Of a DNA stretch of 64,000 bases, positions 13,001 to 21,820 are shown piece by piece. The stretch is from Acanthornis magna. Taxonomy: Eukaryota; Chordata; Aves; Passeriformes; Acanthizidae. The position numbers and the translations under genes were made by a program. The notes under the pieces were generated by a model. That model saw only the letters and a list, made by a program, of their open reading frames with translations, was not told the DNA's origin and did no database searches. The stretch covers positions 6,138,635-6,202,634 of the forward strand of contig JAWUZG010000159.1 in assembly GCA_036785705.1 (NCBI GenBank), read 5' to 3'. Each line of letters begins with the position of its first letter. Position 1 is the stretch's first letter.

Positions 13001-16000
13001 CTATTTCATCCTTTCCCTGTTTTTATCTTTGTGTGTTGGTGACTGATGAAAAGAGGTGTGGTGCTAAAAAAATACAAATTTTCTAACAGAGAACAAAAAC
13101 ACCTCTGGTGCCTACAGCCCTAAAAGGGAGGTGCCTTCCCTGGGAAAACTGAATTATGCTGAGTTTGAGCACAGGAAATTATTTTTCTTCCTTGTGGGGA
13201 AACTGTGCTAAGAATTTTGATAAGAGCCCTGAGCTGGTGGAAGGAGAAGGGAGGGAGGTGAGGATGGAGCTCCAGCCTCTGCTTCCCCTGATGCCTGGAA
13301 TTTGGGCAATCAGCAGAGCCCTTTGTGTGCCCGGGAGGCTGAGGCTGTTTGGCAGGGCTGCTTTGGCAGCCACAGAGGGTGTGATTCTGATGCCTGAAAG
13401 AGAGGCTAAAACAAATTAGGAGTATAAAATGCGGACAAATTTATTTGAGGCCTTCAAGGTACATTCGGGCAAGCAAAGTCCCCCCAGGGATGACACCCAA
13501 AATGGACCCTGGGTCACGAGTCCTTCACCTTTTACAAGTTCTGTCCATTAGCACATTGGCCTTAATTCTCCAATCGTACCCTCAGGTGATGATGTTCACC
13601 ACCCCAGGCCTGCTCCCCTCCATCTCACAGTTGTTTACATATTTTCGGGCCCTAGGGCAATGAATATGTCATTGAATCTGTGTTCAGAGAGCCTTGTTTG
13701 GCCAAAGGTGCTGGGACAGAGGATTTTAGCACTTTGTAAGAAGCACTAAACTGCAGCAAGTTACAGATACATGAAGAGTAGAAAACTAGAAATATTCAAA
13801 GGCATCAACTCTTTGGGGTGACTGTGCCAGCACAGCTTTGTCTCGGGGGAGGCTGAAAACCCCGAGGGATTCAGGTGGGGAGAGACCCTTGGGCTGAGGG
13901 GTGACCTCAGGTGGGGACAGAGGGGCTTTGGCACAGGGAGGGCACAGATTAATCCATGTTTTCAGTGTGTCCTGAGGGAAGTGTTGTGTTTTCAGCTGAT
14001 CACGCAGAAAATCCAAGCGAGCAAGCAGCTGCAGTGCAGCCAGAAGTTTGTGGCTGTCCTGGAGTACATTTTGGCCATTGGGAACCATTTGAATGAGAGA
14101 GCTGGAAAAGAGGTGGCCAAAGGATTTCGACTGTCGTCTCTGGCCAAAGTGAGCAAATATTTTCATGTCATTAAATCATCATATTCTAAGGTGTGTTATC
14201 CTTGAATATTAACTGTGCCTGAGTGTGCAGAGAGGCAGTGATTCCTAATGAGGAGCCAACATTTCTCCTGTGGTTCCCCAGAACAAATCCTGTTTAACAA
14301 GAATCCATGCCTGTCTGTGATAATAAGCTGTGTTCCTACTCCACACAGCAGCACTGCCTCTGTGGTGCTGAATTCACTGCATCTCTAATGAGGCAAACAT
14401 CCAAATTCTGCCTGTCCTGATACTGAAATCCCTTGGCATGAAGAACTGTCTGAGCTGCAGGTCCTGGCTGGACACGAGTTTGGGTAAAGGGTTTTGTTGT
14501 ACGGAGCCTTTTCAGTTCCCTGTGCTCACAGGATGACCCTGGGCATTTCTCCACACTTCTGTGGCCCCGGAGCAAGTTCTCGGTGCTTCAATTCACTCCA
14601 AGGGCCAGCTCAGGAGGGACCTGGAGCTGCTGCAGAGAGCCCATGGAGGCTCCAGGATGAGCAGAGGATGGAGCAGCTCTGCTGGGAGAGCTGGGGGTGT
14701 TCCCCTGGAGAGGAGAAGCTTCGGGGTGAGCTCAGTGTGGCCTTCCTGAAGGAGCTGCAGGAAAGATGGAGAGAGAGGATTGCCAAGGGATGGAGGGACA
14801 GGACACAGGAATGGCTCCAAAATGACAGAGAATAGGGTTAGATGGGATTTTGGGAATGAATCCCTCCCTGGGAGGGTGGGCAGGCCCTGGGATGGAATTC
14901 CCAGAGCAGCTCTGGCTGTCCCTGGATCCCTGGGAGTGTCCCAGGCCAGGCTGGACACTGGAGCAGCCTGGGACAGTGGAGATGTCCCTGCCATGGAATG
15001 GGATGATCTTGAATCTCATGTCCAGCCCAGGCCATTTTGGGATTCTCTGAATTTAAGAGTCTTTTGCAAGAAGTGGTGCATTGCCGTTTTGAGGTAAAGT
15101 TTCAAAAGAAGAATTTAAACCAATTAATAAATAGAAAGGGAGTGAAATTTGCCTGCAATGCTTTAAAGCCACATCTGAGGCCAAAGGCAGCACTTGTGAT
15201 CTTTTCTCTTTCCTGACAGAGATCTGTTGTAAAAAAAATACCATTTAGTTCTTAATTCTCTAATTAAGGGTCTCTTCACTGTCCCACCACTTGTATGACC
15301 TTAGGCTGAATTTTCCATAGTCTTAAGCAGTCTCCTCTCCTCTCTTAATCAGAATTTGCCATCAGAAAACGCTGCTATTGAAAACAGGTTTTTTCCTTCC
15401 TCCTCCCAGCAGTTGCAGAGCATCATATCTTTGTCCTAAAAAGCAAGAAATAGATACACATTTCCTAATCTGCCTCGTGTCTTTGCTAGTATTGTACAAT
15501 TATGCCTGATCTGTAAATAGAAGATAGAAGGCTTTTTATTTTGTTTTTAAAAGGTATCTTTCCCATCTGGAGACTTTAATATATGAGTGAGTGATTTATA
15601 ACTCTAGTGACAATCCCGAGACACAACTCCCATTCTTTTTTTATTATTTCCATACATATAATGGCTGTAATAGCACATCTATCATAATGAAGAATGCCTA
15701 CAAAGTCATTTTCTGCCACAGAGCATCTTCCCAGATTCAATAAAGGAACTTTGTTCTCTCAGTGATTCTAAGGGGAAAGGAAAAATGACTCTGTTTTGGA
15801 GGTCTGAAATCACTTGCAATCAATGAGGGTGCCTGAAGTTTAAAAAGACCTGTGTGAAGAAGAAGACACCAAAAAACAAGGGAGGTCAGGGGATGTGAAA
15901 GTGGGATGTGATCTTAACCAGGAAAGCGTGCAAAACAGCAAAATGGAAAGGAGGGGTTGAATTCAATTAATAATTAATTAAAAATTGTTTTCTGTTCTTG

Positions 16001-19000
16001 TCAAATTAACCTGGGATCTACCAGCATTCCCGCTGTCCCATTTTTGGTTTTTATTGATGTTTTAAGGTACAATAGCTCAGTGTTATGCTGTGCTCTGTTG
16101 CAGCTGCCTCTGCTGAGGGGCAAGGAGAGGACGTTCACCTTGCTGCACGCCCTGGTGGAGCAGATCCTCCTGCACCAGCCCCAGCTGGCCACCTTCCCTC
16201 AGGAGCTGACGGAATTCGAAGCTGTTCCTGATGGTGAGAGAAGGAAAAGGGGGGAAATCATTAACAGATAAAAAATGAGCTCCTTCAACTTCTGTATAAA
16301 CTCCCACCCTTAGTATGTAAATAGTATTTATTATAATTTATTATTATTATTATTATCATCATCATCATCATTATCATTTATTATTATAATTTTCCCCCTG
16401 TCTCTTCCTTTCCAGCATCCATGAAGGGCCTCAGTGCTGAAGTCGATGGTATGTAAATGTGGTTTCTCCATTTTCATGCCCTGTGCAGTCATTCAGAACA
16501 GGTTCTCACTGCGCCTCTGTAGTTTGTAAAGAGAGTTAAAGGTTCAAAACATGGAGGTGAAGTGTTGCCATGGTGCTGCTTAACCTGTCATGTTACTGTG
16601 AAGAATTAAAAAAAGAAATAAGTGTGTCCAAGTGCTTTAGAAATGTAGAAAAACAAGGAAATGGTAAATAGAGTTTATTATAAAATACAAATGTTAAGTG
16701 GTACGAGTGCTCCATTAAAGTGGTGGCAGAGTCTCTGGAAGCTGAAATGGAATGCAGCAGGACAGAACTTCCTGGAGTTCCAGAACTCCCCTGTGGCAAA
16801 CTGGTTTCCTTCTCTACAAAGGACTCCAACACCAGTGAAGTCAAGGGGAGGCAGCAGAATGAGGTTGTTCAAATATGAAATGGATTTTGGGAGAATTTTA
16901 CAGCTCCCCATGGAACAGTGCCATGGCATGACCTGTGAGCTCAGTGGGTTTGAGACTGAACCCTTTTGAGAGCTGAGTGTGAGTGCATGGAAATGATGTT
17001 TATTACGTTGAAATTTATAAAAAATTGTGTTTTGAAGGTGTGATGGGGTGTTGGCTGTAACTACAGACCGATATTCCCAATTTCAGCCTTTGACAGCAGA
17101 TCTGAGTGATGGTCACTCTCAGCTTTGGTTTGGCAAACCTCTGCACCCCCTCTGGGCTTGGGGGTCAGCTCTGGGAGTAGCTCGTGGCTCCTTAAATGTG
17201 TTTTTCCTGCTCCAAGAAATTCCAGTCCACCTTTTAGCAGACATGAGTAACTAAACACAACAGTGTTTGCCTTCATGGTCTGCAGGGACAGCTCAAAATC
17301 ACAGAATATTTTGAGCACAGTTTAGGAAAGCGCTGGGCAAAGCTGTCAAATGGGAACCAGAAATTGTGGACATGTCCAAGAGGTGACTCGGGGGAGCCAG
17401 ACGGGATTGAGTGGGCTCTTCCCTCCGTGGCTTCCTGATGTGCCTGGTGAAATCCCACCAGGGCAGAGAGGGAAGGAGATGCACCAAAATCCACCAAACC
17501 CACAGAACCAGCTTCTCTCAGCTCAAGGCACGTCCTGGAGCTCCGCTCTGCAGGAACTGCCCGAGCAGGGGCAGGAAGGTGCCAGAGGAGCCCCAGAGCT
17601 GTGTCCCCTGTCCCCATTTCCCAGCAGGACACTCCCAGGGCAGCAGCTCCGTGCCAGCTGACGAGATTCCCTGCTGTTACACAGAGCAGGATTTCTGTTC
17701 TTTTACCTTTAAAGGAGCCCTGAACTCCCTACACGAAAATGTGGGTTTGAAGGATGTTGTTTCCATGGCTAATCCCAGTGCTCCGAGCGAGGAAAGGTCA
17801 GATTTATGGCTGCTGCTATCGACCTCTTCATTATCCTGCAGTTGCTGGGATGTGATCACATTTTTTCCATAAGAAAATGCCTCTTTCAGGAGCTCTACTC
17901 CAAACCAGAAAGCTAATATTCCCAGATAAATGTATTGTAGACCCATATTCTCTTATATTTTCCATGTGCCATAAATTAGACAATTGCAGTCCTTTGGACA
18001 CCTCTTCATGCAGGTGAAATTCTTCATTTTCTTTCTCTTTGGTTAGTTTTAAAAAAAGAATTGGAGAACATTATCCACTGCAGGAGGCTGATTAAACCCA
18101 AACCGAGCAAGGCGACAGCGCAGGAGTCCCAATTCTGCAAGGAACTAAAGGTGACTTTACCACAGCCTTGTGGGTGGAGTAAGGGATGAGTAACCTGGGA
18201 ATTTGTGCTGAGACCTGGGAATCGGGAGAATTTGAGGGAAGGTGGTTTTTTATTCCCTTCTGAGAGCGTAATTTGCAGCATGGGAAGGGTTTTCAGGGTT
18301 TCTGGTTTTCCTTCCCAGGCAGCCCCATGGCTGCCCACGACAAGCAATTTGGGATAACAGGAATTTTAGAGTGAATTTGTGATTCCTTCTGCCGCAGAGA
18401 GGATCAGAGAATCACAGAATGATTTGAGTTGGAAGGGACCTTAAAGATCATCCAGTTCTACCCCCAGCTATGGAACACAGAATCATAAAATCATTTGGGT
18501 TGAAAAAGCTCTTTAAGGGCAATGAACCGAGCACAACCGATCGCTGTCCCAGTGCCACATGCCCTGCTTTGGGGTCCCTGCGGGGATGGCGACTCGCCCA
18601 CGGCCCTGGGCACTGCTCCAGAGCTGTTCCAGAGCTTTTGGTGAGGAAAATCCTCCTGACATCCATTCAGACCTGCCCCGGGGCAGCCTCAGGGCTGATG
18701 GCAGCTCAGGTGTTCCTGCTCAGCTTGGACGGTCTGTCCTCTCAAGATGGCTGCCCCAGTGGTGGCCATCTTGGGACAAGAGGGCATCTCCGCCATTTTG
18801 TGTGTGTCCTCCGGGCCACTTCTGCTGTCTCAGCGGCTGCCAACTTGAGAGAAGAGAACACCTCTGCCATTCTGTGTCAGTCCTCCAGGCCACATGAGCT
18901 GCCTCAGCGGCTGCCATCTCAGGACAAGATGGCATCTCTGCCGTTTTTGTGTGTGTCCTCCGGGCCACTTCCACTGTCTCAGTGGCCGCCATCTTGAGAG

Positions 19001-21820
19001 AACATCTCCACCATTTTGTATCTGTCCTCTAGGCCACATGTGCTGCCTCAGCAGCTGCCATCTTGAGAGAAGAGAACATCTCTGCCATTTTGGGCGTGTC
19101 CCCCAGGCCACTTGAGTTACCTCGGTGGCTGCCATATTGAGACAAGATGGCGTCTCCACCATTTTGTGTCTCCTCTGGGCCACAGGGGCTGCCTCAGCAG
19201 CCGCCATGTTAACACAAGAGAGCATCTCCACCATTTTGTGTCTGTCCTTCAGGCCACATGCGCTGCCTCAGTGGCTGCCATCTTAAGAGAACATCTCTGC
19301 CATTTTGGGTGTGTCCTCCAGGCCACGTGAGCTGCCTCAGCAGCCACCGCATTGCAACAAGATGGCGTCTCCGCCATTTTGTGTCTTCTCTGGGCCACAG
19401 GTACTGCCTCAGCGGCTTCCATGTTGGCGCAAGAGAGCGTCTCCGCCATTTTGTGTCTTCTCTGGGCCACAGGCACTGCCTCAGTGGCCTCCATGTTGAC
19501 ACAAGAGAGCGTCTCCGCCATTTTGTATCTTCTCTGGGCCACATTAATCTCTGCCGTCCCAGACACCTCAGTGCTTCTTTCACAGATATTAAATTGTCAA
19601 AAATGTGGGTGTTACAAACTAGGCACCATTAAGAAATTTTATTTCCTAACTTGTTTCTAAGGCCCTGCTTCTGCCCTTTAAGAACCAGAAACTGGCAGTG
19701 TTTGCTGCACGTGCAAAAAGGCCAAATGTGCTGGAAATTAGGACCTTTCGATGCTTATCTGGCTCTGCCAGTTTTAATGGATTTAGGTTTTGTCACTTTA
19801 TAATACAGTCAAAATTCTCTAACGTTCATGTTTCCTTTTTTTTTTTTCCCTTTGATATCTTAATACTTGCAAGGAAATGTGTGTGCTTCTCTTTTTTGAA
19901 ATGTGAAATTTTTATGACATGAAAATTTTGCCTTGAATGATCTTGTTTTCACTGCTGTTTAATTCCTGCTTTAATGGTATGCTGCAAATTAAGAGCAAAT
20001 TAAGAAGTTTTATTTTATTACAGGATTTAATTCAGAAATATGAAGGGGATCTCTCCCAGCTGTCAAAAAGATGTGATGAAATGAAGAAGCTTTATAGCAA
20101 CGTACTGGTACATATCATATTAAAATGCAATGAAAATAACCCGAATTTATTTTTAAAAAGGGATGAAAGGAATGGAAAGGAGTGTAAGAAATTCCCACAT
20201 GCTTTATATTTATTCTGGCTATAGAATCAGAAGCAAAATGCCATATTTAATAGTGGTCAGAGATCTTAAGGAAAGGGACAGGTTTGCTGAAATGCAGTGA
20301 TAAACTCTGGAACTGGAAAAATGTCCTTGTCCTGGGATTAGGACATGATTTGGAGTGTGGTGATGGTGGAGTTTTTTTAAAATGTTTTTTATAACTTTTT
20401 TTTTTTTGGTGAGAGGGGGAGGGATTAGAAGCAGAGAAGTTTAATGATAAGCAAACGTTATTCAGAAGATGCAGCCCAGGAGGACCTCTGGGGACCTACC
20501 TGAGCAGACATTGAAGATTAACAAGATGTTTGACAGTGGAAATTTAATTAAATATGTTTTACTGAAAGTAATATTGTAACAAGGCCCAGGATTTCTTTGT
20601 GGCTCCTGCAAATAACAATAATGCCTCAGTCTGGAGCAGCAAGCTAGGTTTGTGTGTAGCACACAAAGAACTCTGTCCCCAAAAAAAAGGTTGAAGGATT
20701 GGGATAAAGCAAGAAGAAAGATGGGGAAAAATGAGAAAATCAACAATTGAGTTACATGGGTGGAAATGGGTGAGAAATACTGATCACATTTGAAAGTGGG
20801 GAGCCTTGTACTTTGGGCAGGACACTTCTTGAGTGCGGTGTGGATGAATCTGAACCGTTTTACCTAAAAGTCCTGCTCAGGGGGTGCTGGGGGTGTATTG
20901 GAACTTCACCTCACACTCTGATTTCTATGGGAAAAGGATTCCATCCCATATAGCTGGAAGTTTCCTCAAGCTTTCAGCCAGCTCCTTTCTGCCCTCCCTT
21001 CCCTGTTGTTCTCTAAAAAACTTTTTTTGGGTATTTTTCTCTCCCTGAGAATGGATTTTTTTTTTCTTCTGAGCAGTGTTATTCCTAATCAGATCCGTTT
21101 GGCTATTTATAGAGCAGCCAAAATGCAAAGCAAATATAAAATAAGATGGGTGATCCATGGAACCTCACCAGCACTAGAAAAGCACAGTCCAGCTCACCTG
21201 GAATGCCTGATTTGGAATTTTGTTGGATGGAAATCACGTTGCACATAAACCCAAAACACACAGGTTCACCTTCATGACTTTACATTCTGCTTATAAAATC
21301 AGCGGTGACCTTGGCAGGTGCCATTGCCGTGGGATGAAGCAGAATTGGGGACAACAGCCCCGATGGTGTGGCTGGGGGCTGTCAGCTCCTCCCCGATGAG
21401 CTCCAGGAAGTGCCTCTCTCATTGCTGAGCTGATGGCACTCCCTGGGCAAGGCTGGACCAAAGGCTTGGAGCACCCCAGAGGTGCAATTAGGAGCAGAAT
21501 CCATCAGGTGAAAGTTTCCTGACTGAATTAGCTGGGAGTGGTTTCTCTGACTGGGATTTCTCCTCCTCTTCCCCTTCTTTCCCCTCTTATTCCTCTTTAT
21601 ATTAATATTTACAATAATGCAGATATTTAACTTTCATTTAAATTTGACCTCCTGGGCATGGTTTAGATCACTCAGATATACCAACGTTAAATATTTATTT
21701 ATTTTCAATTTCCAGGTGAAGTTTGGGGAGCCACAGGACCTGGACTCCCAGGAACTCTTTGGGTGGATATCTTCATTTATCAGTGAGTTTCAGAAGGCCT
21801 GTGCTGAAGTCACACCATAA
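865..21820 (+). CDS. PH-domain-containing formin (PHCF-type), 3' part, 14 coding exons
   Basis: Formins nucleate and processively elongate unbranched actin filaments in the cytoplasm through a dimeric FH2 ring; the FH1 segment delivers profilin-actin. Fourteen exons join in frame to 657 codons. Residues 1-75 or so look like the end of a PH fold (IIKKQFPFSQV, YELEAVSLEDKRK). Residues 76-225 are a low-similarity linker, 226-290 are Pro/Ala-rich (FH1), and about 291-655 are FH2. FH2 hallmarks seen are AFHWDLVP, VWAS, HNFNIFLKSFR, LEYILAIGNHLNE, GFRLSSLAKL and TLLHALVEQI. The protein stops right after FH2, with no DAD or WH2 visible. The start exon and the N-terminal PH half lie upstream of the window. 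PH plus FH1-FH2 fits the PHCF subtype; delphilin (PDZ domains), FHDC1 (N-terminal FH2) and diaphanous-type formins (GBD/DID) fit worse. The formin identity is near certain; the subtype is a family-level inference. Confidence 0.88.
1163..1505. mobile_element. LTR-like repeat, tandemly duplicated (171-bp period)
   Basis: A block beginning ACAGCACACCAGTGTGAT at 1163 recurs at 1334 with few changes. Shared parts include CAAAAGCTTATATTTTATAA, a GATCGTACCATGATCAT palindrome-like core and TTTTTCACACGAATAATTTC. The AT-rich, TATA/poly(A)-like composition suggests a solo LTR that partly duplicated in tandem. The family is not identified. Confidence 0.55.
1625..1796. repeat. Minisatellite, about 32-bp unit, 5 copies
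   Basis: Degenerate direct repeats of the type CATTGCTCTTTCATGCTCTT followed by CACAGTTCTTC. This C/T-rich tract lies in a formin intron. It opens several frames but has no coding character. Confidence 0.8.
2545..2693 (+). CDS. Formin exon 2 of window (end of PH helix, linker)
   Basis: Acceptor TGCCTAG; peptide IIYLLSRVLRSNS through NPLTSSEWVK. IIYLLSRVL would complete the PH C-terminal helix. Two donors compete: GTGAAG after TGG, and GTATGA five bases later. Only the second (exon ending GTGAA) keeps the reading frame with exon 3, whose first base completes a Lys codon, so I chose it. Confidence 0.82.
4508..4684 (+). CDS. Formin exon 3 of window (linker)
   Basis: Acceptor CCTCCAG, donor GTGAGT; peptide CVAQLREGELALQSLGLG through TPQHHY. 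It enters with one base completing Lys and leaves with two bases of a Val codon. No domain is recognised. The last 74 bases and the first 38 intronic bases are tandemly duplicated just downstream (see the 112-bp duplication). Confidence 0.78.
4611..4834 (+). repeat. 112-bp tandem duplication across a splice donor
   Basis: Unit 1 (4611-4722) and unit 2 (4723-4834) are adjacent direct copies. Each holds the last 74 bases of exon 3, an intact GTGAGT donor and 38 intronic bases. I count one mismatch in the exon-derived part and five in the intron-derived part. Skipping the first donor would read into TGA at 4686-4688, so the second copy is probably non-coding. Confidence 0.9.
5355..5766 (+). CDS. 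Formin exon 4 of window (linker, FH1, start of FH2)
   Basis: This is the largest exon, 412 bp, with acceptor CGTTTCAG and donor AAG|GTGAGG. Its first base completes Val across the junction. It encodes FRVPLTAQNS, an acidic patch (NEEEEDTPR), a Pro/Ala-rich FH1 stretch of about 65 residues (e.g. APAPAAVPAP, EPPAPPALPQP), then the opening FH2 motif RTKAFHWDLVPCDK. The FH1 lacks the long polyproline runs usual in formins. Confidence 0.9.
5952..6114 (+). CDS. Formin exon 5 of window (FH2 lasso/knob)
   Basis: Acceptor TATTTTTAG, donor GTGAGT. The peptide begins IPKSVWASCDPCKRKIDV and ends ILLDRKVAHNF. The Trp after the linker and the LLDRKVAHN segment correspond to the FH2 lasso contact and the actin-binding knob helix. 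The exon leaves phase 1, and exon 6 completes the Asn codon. Confidence 0.9.
7839..7950 (+). CDS. Formin exon 6 of window (FH2)
   Basis: Acceptor TTCCTCCAG, donor AAG|GTAATT. With the carried-over base the peptide reads NIFLKSFRIKPSELKEKLF and then IIHEESGGLTDEQITALR. The NIFL isoleucine sits where other FH2 domains carry the Ile needed for barbed-end binding (Ile845 in mDia1), so the domain is probably active. Confidence 0.9.
10558..10643 (+). mobile_element. CR1 LINE 3'-end fragment
   Basis: GTTGGACTGGATGGTCCTTG followed by GGTCCCTTCCAGCTC and an ATTCTGTGAT tail matches the CR1 3' terminus common in birds. It is short, as expected from 5'-truncated insertions. Confidence 0.8.
10872..11160 (-). 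mobile_element. LTR-like interspersed repeat, copy 1
   Basis: About 290 bp, shared with copies at 24396 and 57623. Landmarks are GCGGAAGCTCGCAGG, CACCAAGATGGC, TTTATTTACAATACTT, GCATCCAGTACCAAA and CTCCATGAGAAAGAAGAGAA. The reverse strand carries AATAAA, so I infer minus orientation and a solo LTR of an endogenous retrovirus. No internal coding region is present. Confidence 0.65.
11254..11344 (+). CDS. Formin exon 7 of window (FH2)
   Basis: Acceptor TCTTGGCAG, donor GAG|GTGAGG, 91 bp. The first base completes Arg, then YLPTAKDAEKYLSFRG and ELHEVDQFMLE. It matches the FH2 segment 'LP...E...L......L...E.F'. The intron before it is 3.3 kb and contains a CR1 end and an LTR-like repeat. Confidence 0.9.
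11917..12003 (+). CDS. Formin exon 8 of window (FH2)
   Basis: Acceptor TTCTGTGCAG, donor CCT|GTAAGT, 29 codons, phase 0. Peptide MCKIPHLGQRLDLLLSVREL then PESMRDLEP. It matches the 'm..vp.l..RL..llf...f.e....l.p' segment of FH2. Confidence 0.9.
13415..13690 (-). mobile_element. Possible solo LTR (single copy in window)
   Basis: The sequence from AGGAGTATAAAATGCGGACA to about 13690 has an LTR-like composition: a reversed AATAAA (TTTATTTGAGG), GC-rich patches, and sharp contrast with the flanks. There is no second copy here to confirm it. Confidence 0.35.
13996..14148 (+). CDS. Formin exon 9 of window (FH2 core, GN motif)
   Basis: Acceptor TGTTTTCAG, donor AAA|GTGAGC, 51 codons, phase 0. It contains LEYILAIGNHLNERAGK and KGFRLSSLAK, the most conserved FH2 block (the 'lLe..L..GN.lN......a.GF.l..L.kL' signature). 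Confidence 0.93.
14575..15040 (+). mobile_element. CR1 LINE 3' part
   Basis: It contains the standard CR1 tail order: AGCTCTGGCTGTCCCTGGATC, CAGGCTGGACACTGGAGCAG, CCTGGGACAGTGGA and ATGGAATGGGATGATCTT. The upstream GAGGCTCCAGGATGAGCAGA region is also CR1-like. It lies in the intron between formin exons 9 and 10. The open frames inside it are remnants without function. Confidence 0.8.
16104..16233 (+). CDS. Formin exon 10 of window (FH2)
   Basis: Acceptor CTGTTGCAG, donor GTGAGA. Peptide LPLLRGKERTFTLLHALVEQ then ILLHQPQLATFPQELTEFEA. TLLH is the canonical FH2 'tLLhyl' motif; the usual 'd.Ks' just before it appears here as RGKER. It leaves phase 1. Confidence 0.92.
16322..16392. repeat. (ATT)n/(ATC)n microsatellite
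   Basis: ATTATTATTATTATCATCATC tract in the 182-bp intron between formin exons 10 and 11. It may be length-polymorphic close to the micro-exon acceptor. Confidence 0.9.
16416..16448 (+). CDS. Formin exon 11 of window (33-bp micro-exon)
   Basis: A very short exon between acceptor TTTCCAG and donor GTATGT. It carries one base in and one out and reads ASMKGLSAEVD. It bridges exons 10 and 12 in frame at the position where FH2 domains have '...A.r.s...l..el..l..'. The support is phase and family fit, not length. Confidence 0.8.
18047..18150 (+). CDS. Formin exon 12 of window (FH2 coiled segment)
   Basis: Acceptor TTTGGTTAG, donor AAG|GTGACT. The first two bases complete Val. Peptide LKKELENIIHCRRL then IKPKPSKATAQESQFCKELK. 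It fits the charged helical part of late FH2. Confidence 0.87.
18405..18720 (-). mobile_element. CR1 LINE 3' ends, one or two nested copies
   Basis: AATCACAGAATGATTTGAGT, TTGGAAGGGACCTTAAAGAT and CATCCAGTTCTACCCCC form the reverse complement of a CR1 3' end. A second, more diverged start (AATCATAAAATCATTTGGGT) follows at 18481, suggesting two adjacent insertions. Confidence 0.8.
18735..19560. repeat. 72-bp minisatellite rich in YY1-like motifs
   Basis: About 11 direct units of about 72 bp, each with GGCCAC..TGCCTCAG, then a GCCGCCATCTTG-type box, often AAGATGGC, then CCGCCATTTTGTG and a TCCTC spacer. Spacing measured between successive GGCCAC marks is 69-75 bp. The array lies in the 1.87-kb intron between formin exons 12 and 13, directly after the CR1 pair. 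Its antisense frames are open but are repeat translations. Confidence 0.9.
20024..20107 (+). CDS. Formin exon 13 of window (FH2 post helix)
   Basis: Acceptor ATTACAG, donor CTG|GTACAT (a weak +3..+6 context). 28 codons, phase 0: DLIQKYEGDLSQLSKRCDEM then KKLYSNVL. It corresponds to the 'a......l.......e.y..l..yf' end of FH2. Confidence 0.87.
21716..21820 (+). CDS. Formin terminal exon with stop
   Basis: Acceptor AATTTCCAG; peptide VKFGEPQDLDSQELFGWISS then FISEFQKACAEVTP and a TAA stop at 21818-21820. The pattern 'fge......ee.F..i..F...f..A' is the final FH2 helix pair. The protein ends within about six residues of it, so there is no C-terminal regulatory tail. Confidence 0.9.
   Translation: MKFGEPQDLDSQELFGWISSFISEFQKACAEVTP

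Noticed and set aside
14575..15040. Small open frames (up to 133 codons) around 14.6-15.0 kb as a gene
   Set aside because: They fall inside a CR1 3' segment and have no splice-consistent structure.
865..21820. Identity as delphilin (GRID2IP) or FHDC1
   Set aside because: Delphilin carries PDZ domains before FH1 and FHDC1 has FH2 at its N-terminus with a long tail; here a PH-like fold precedes FH1 and the protein ends with FH2.
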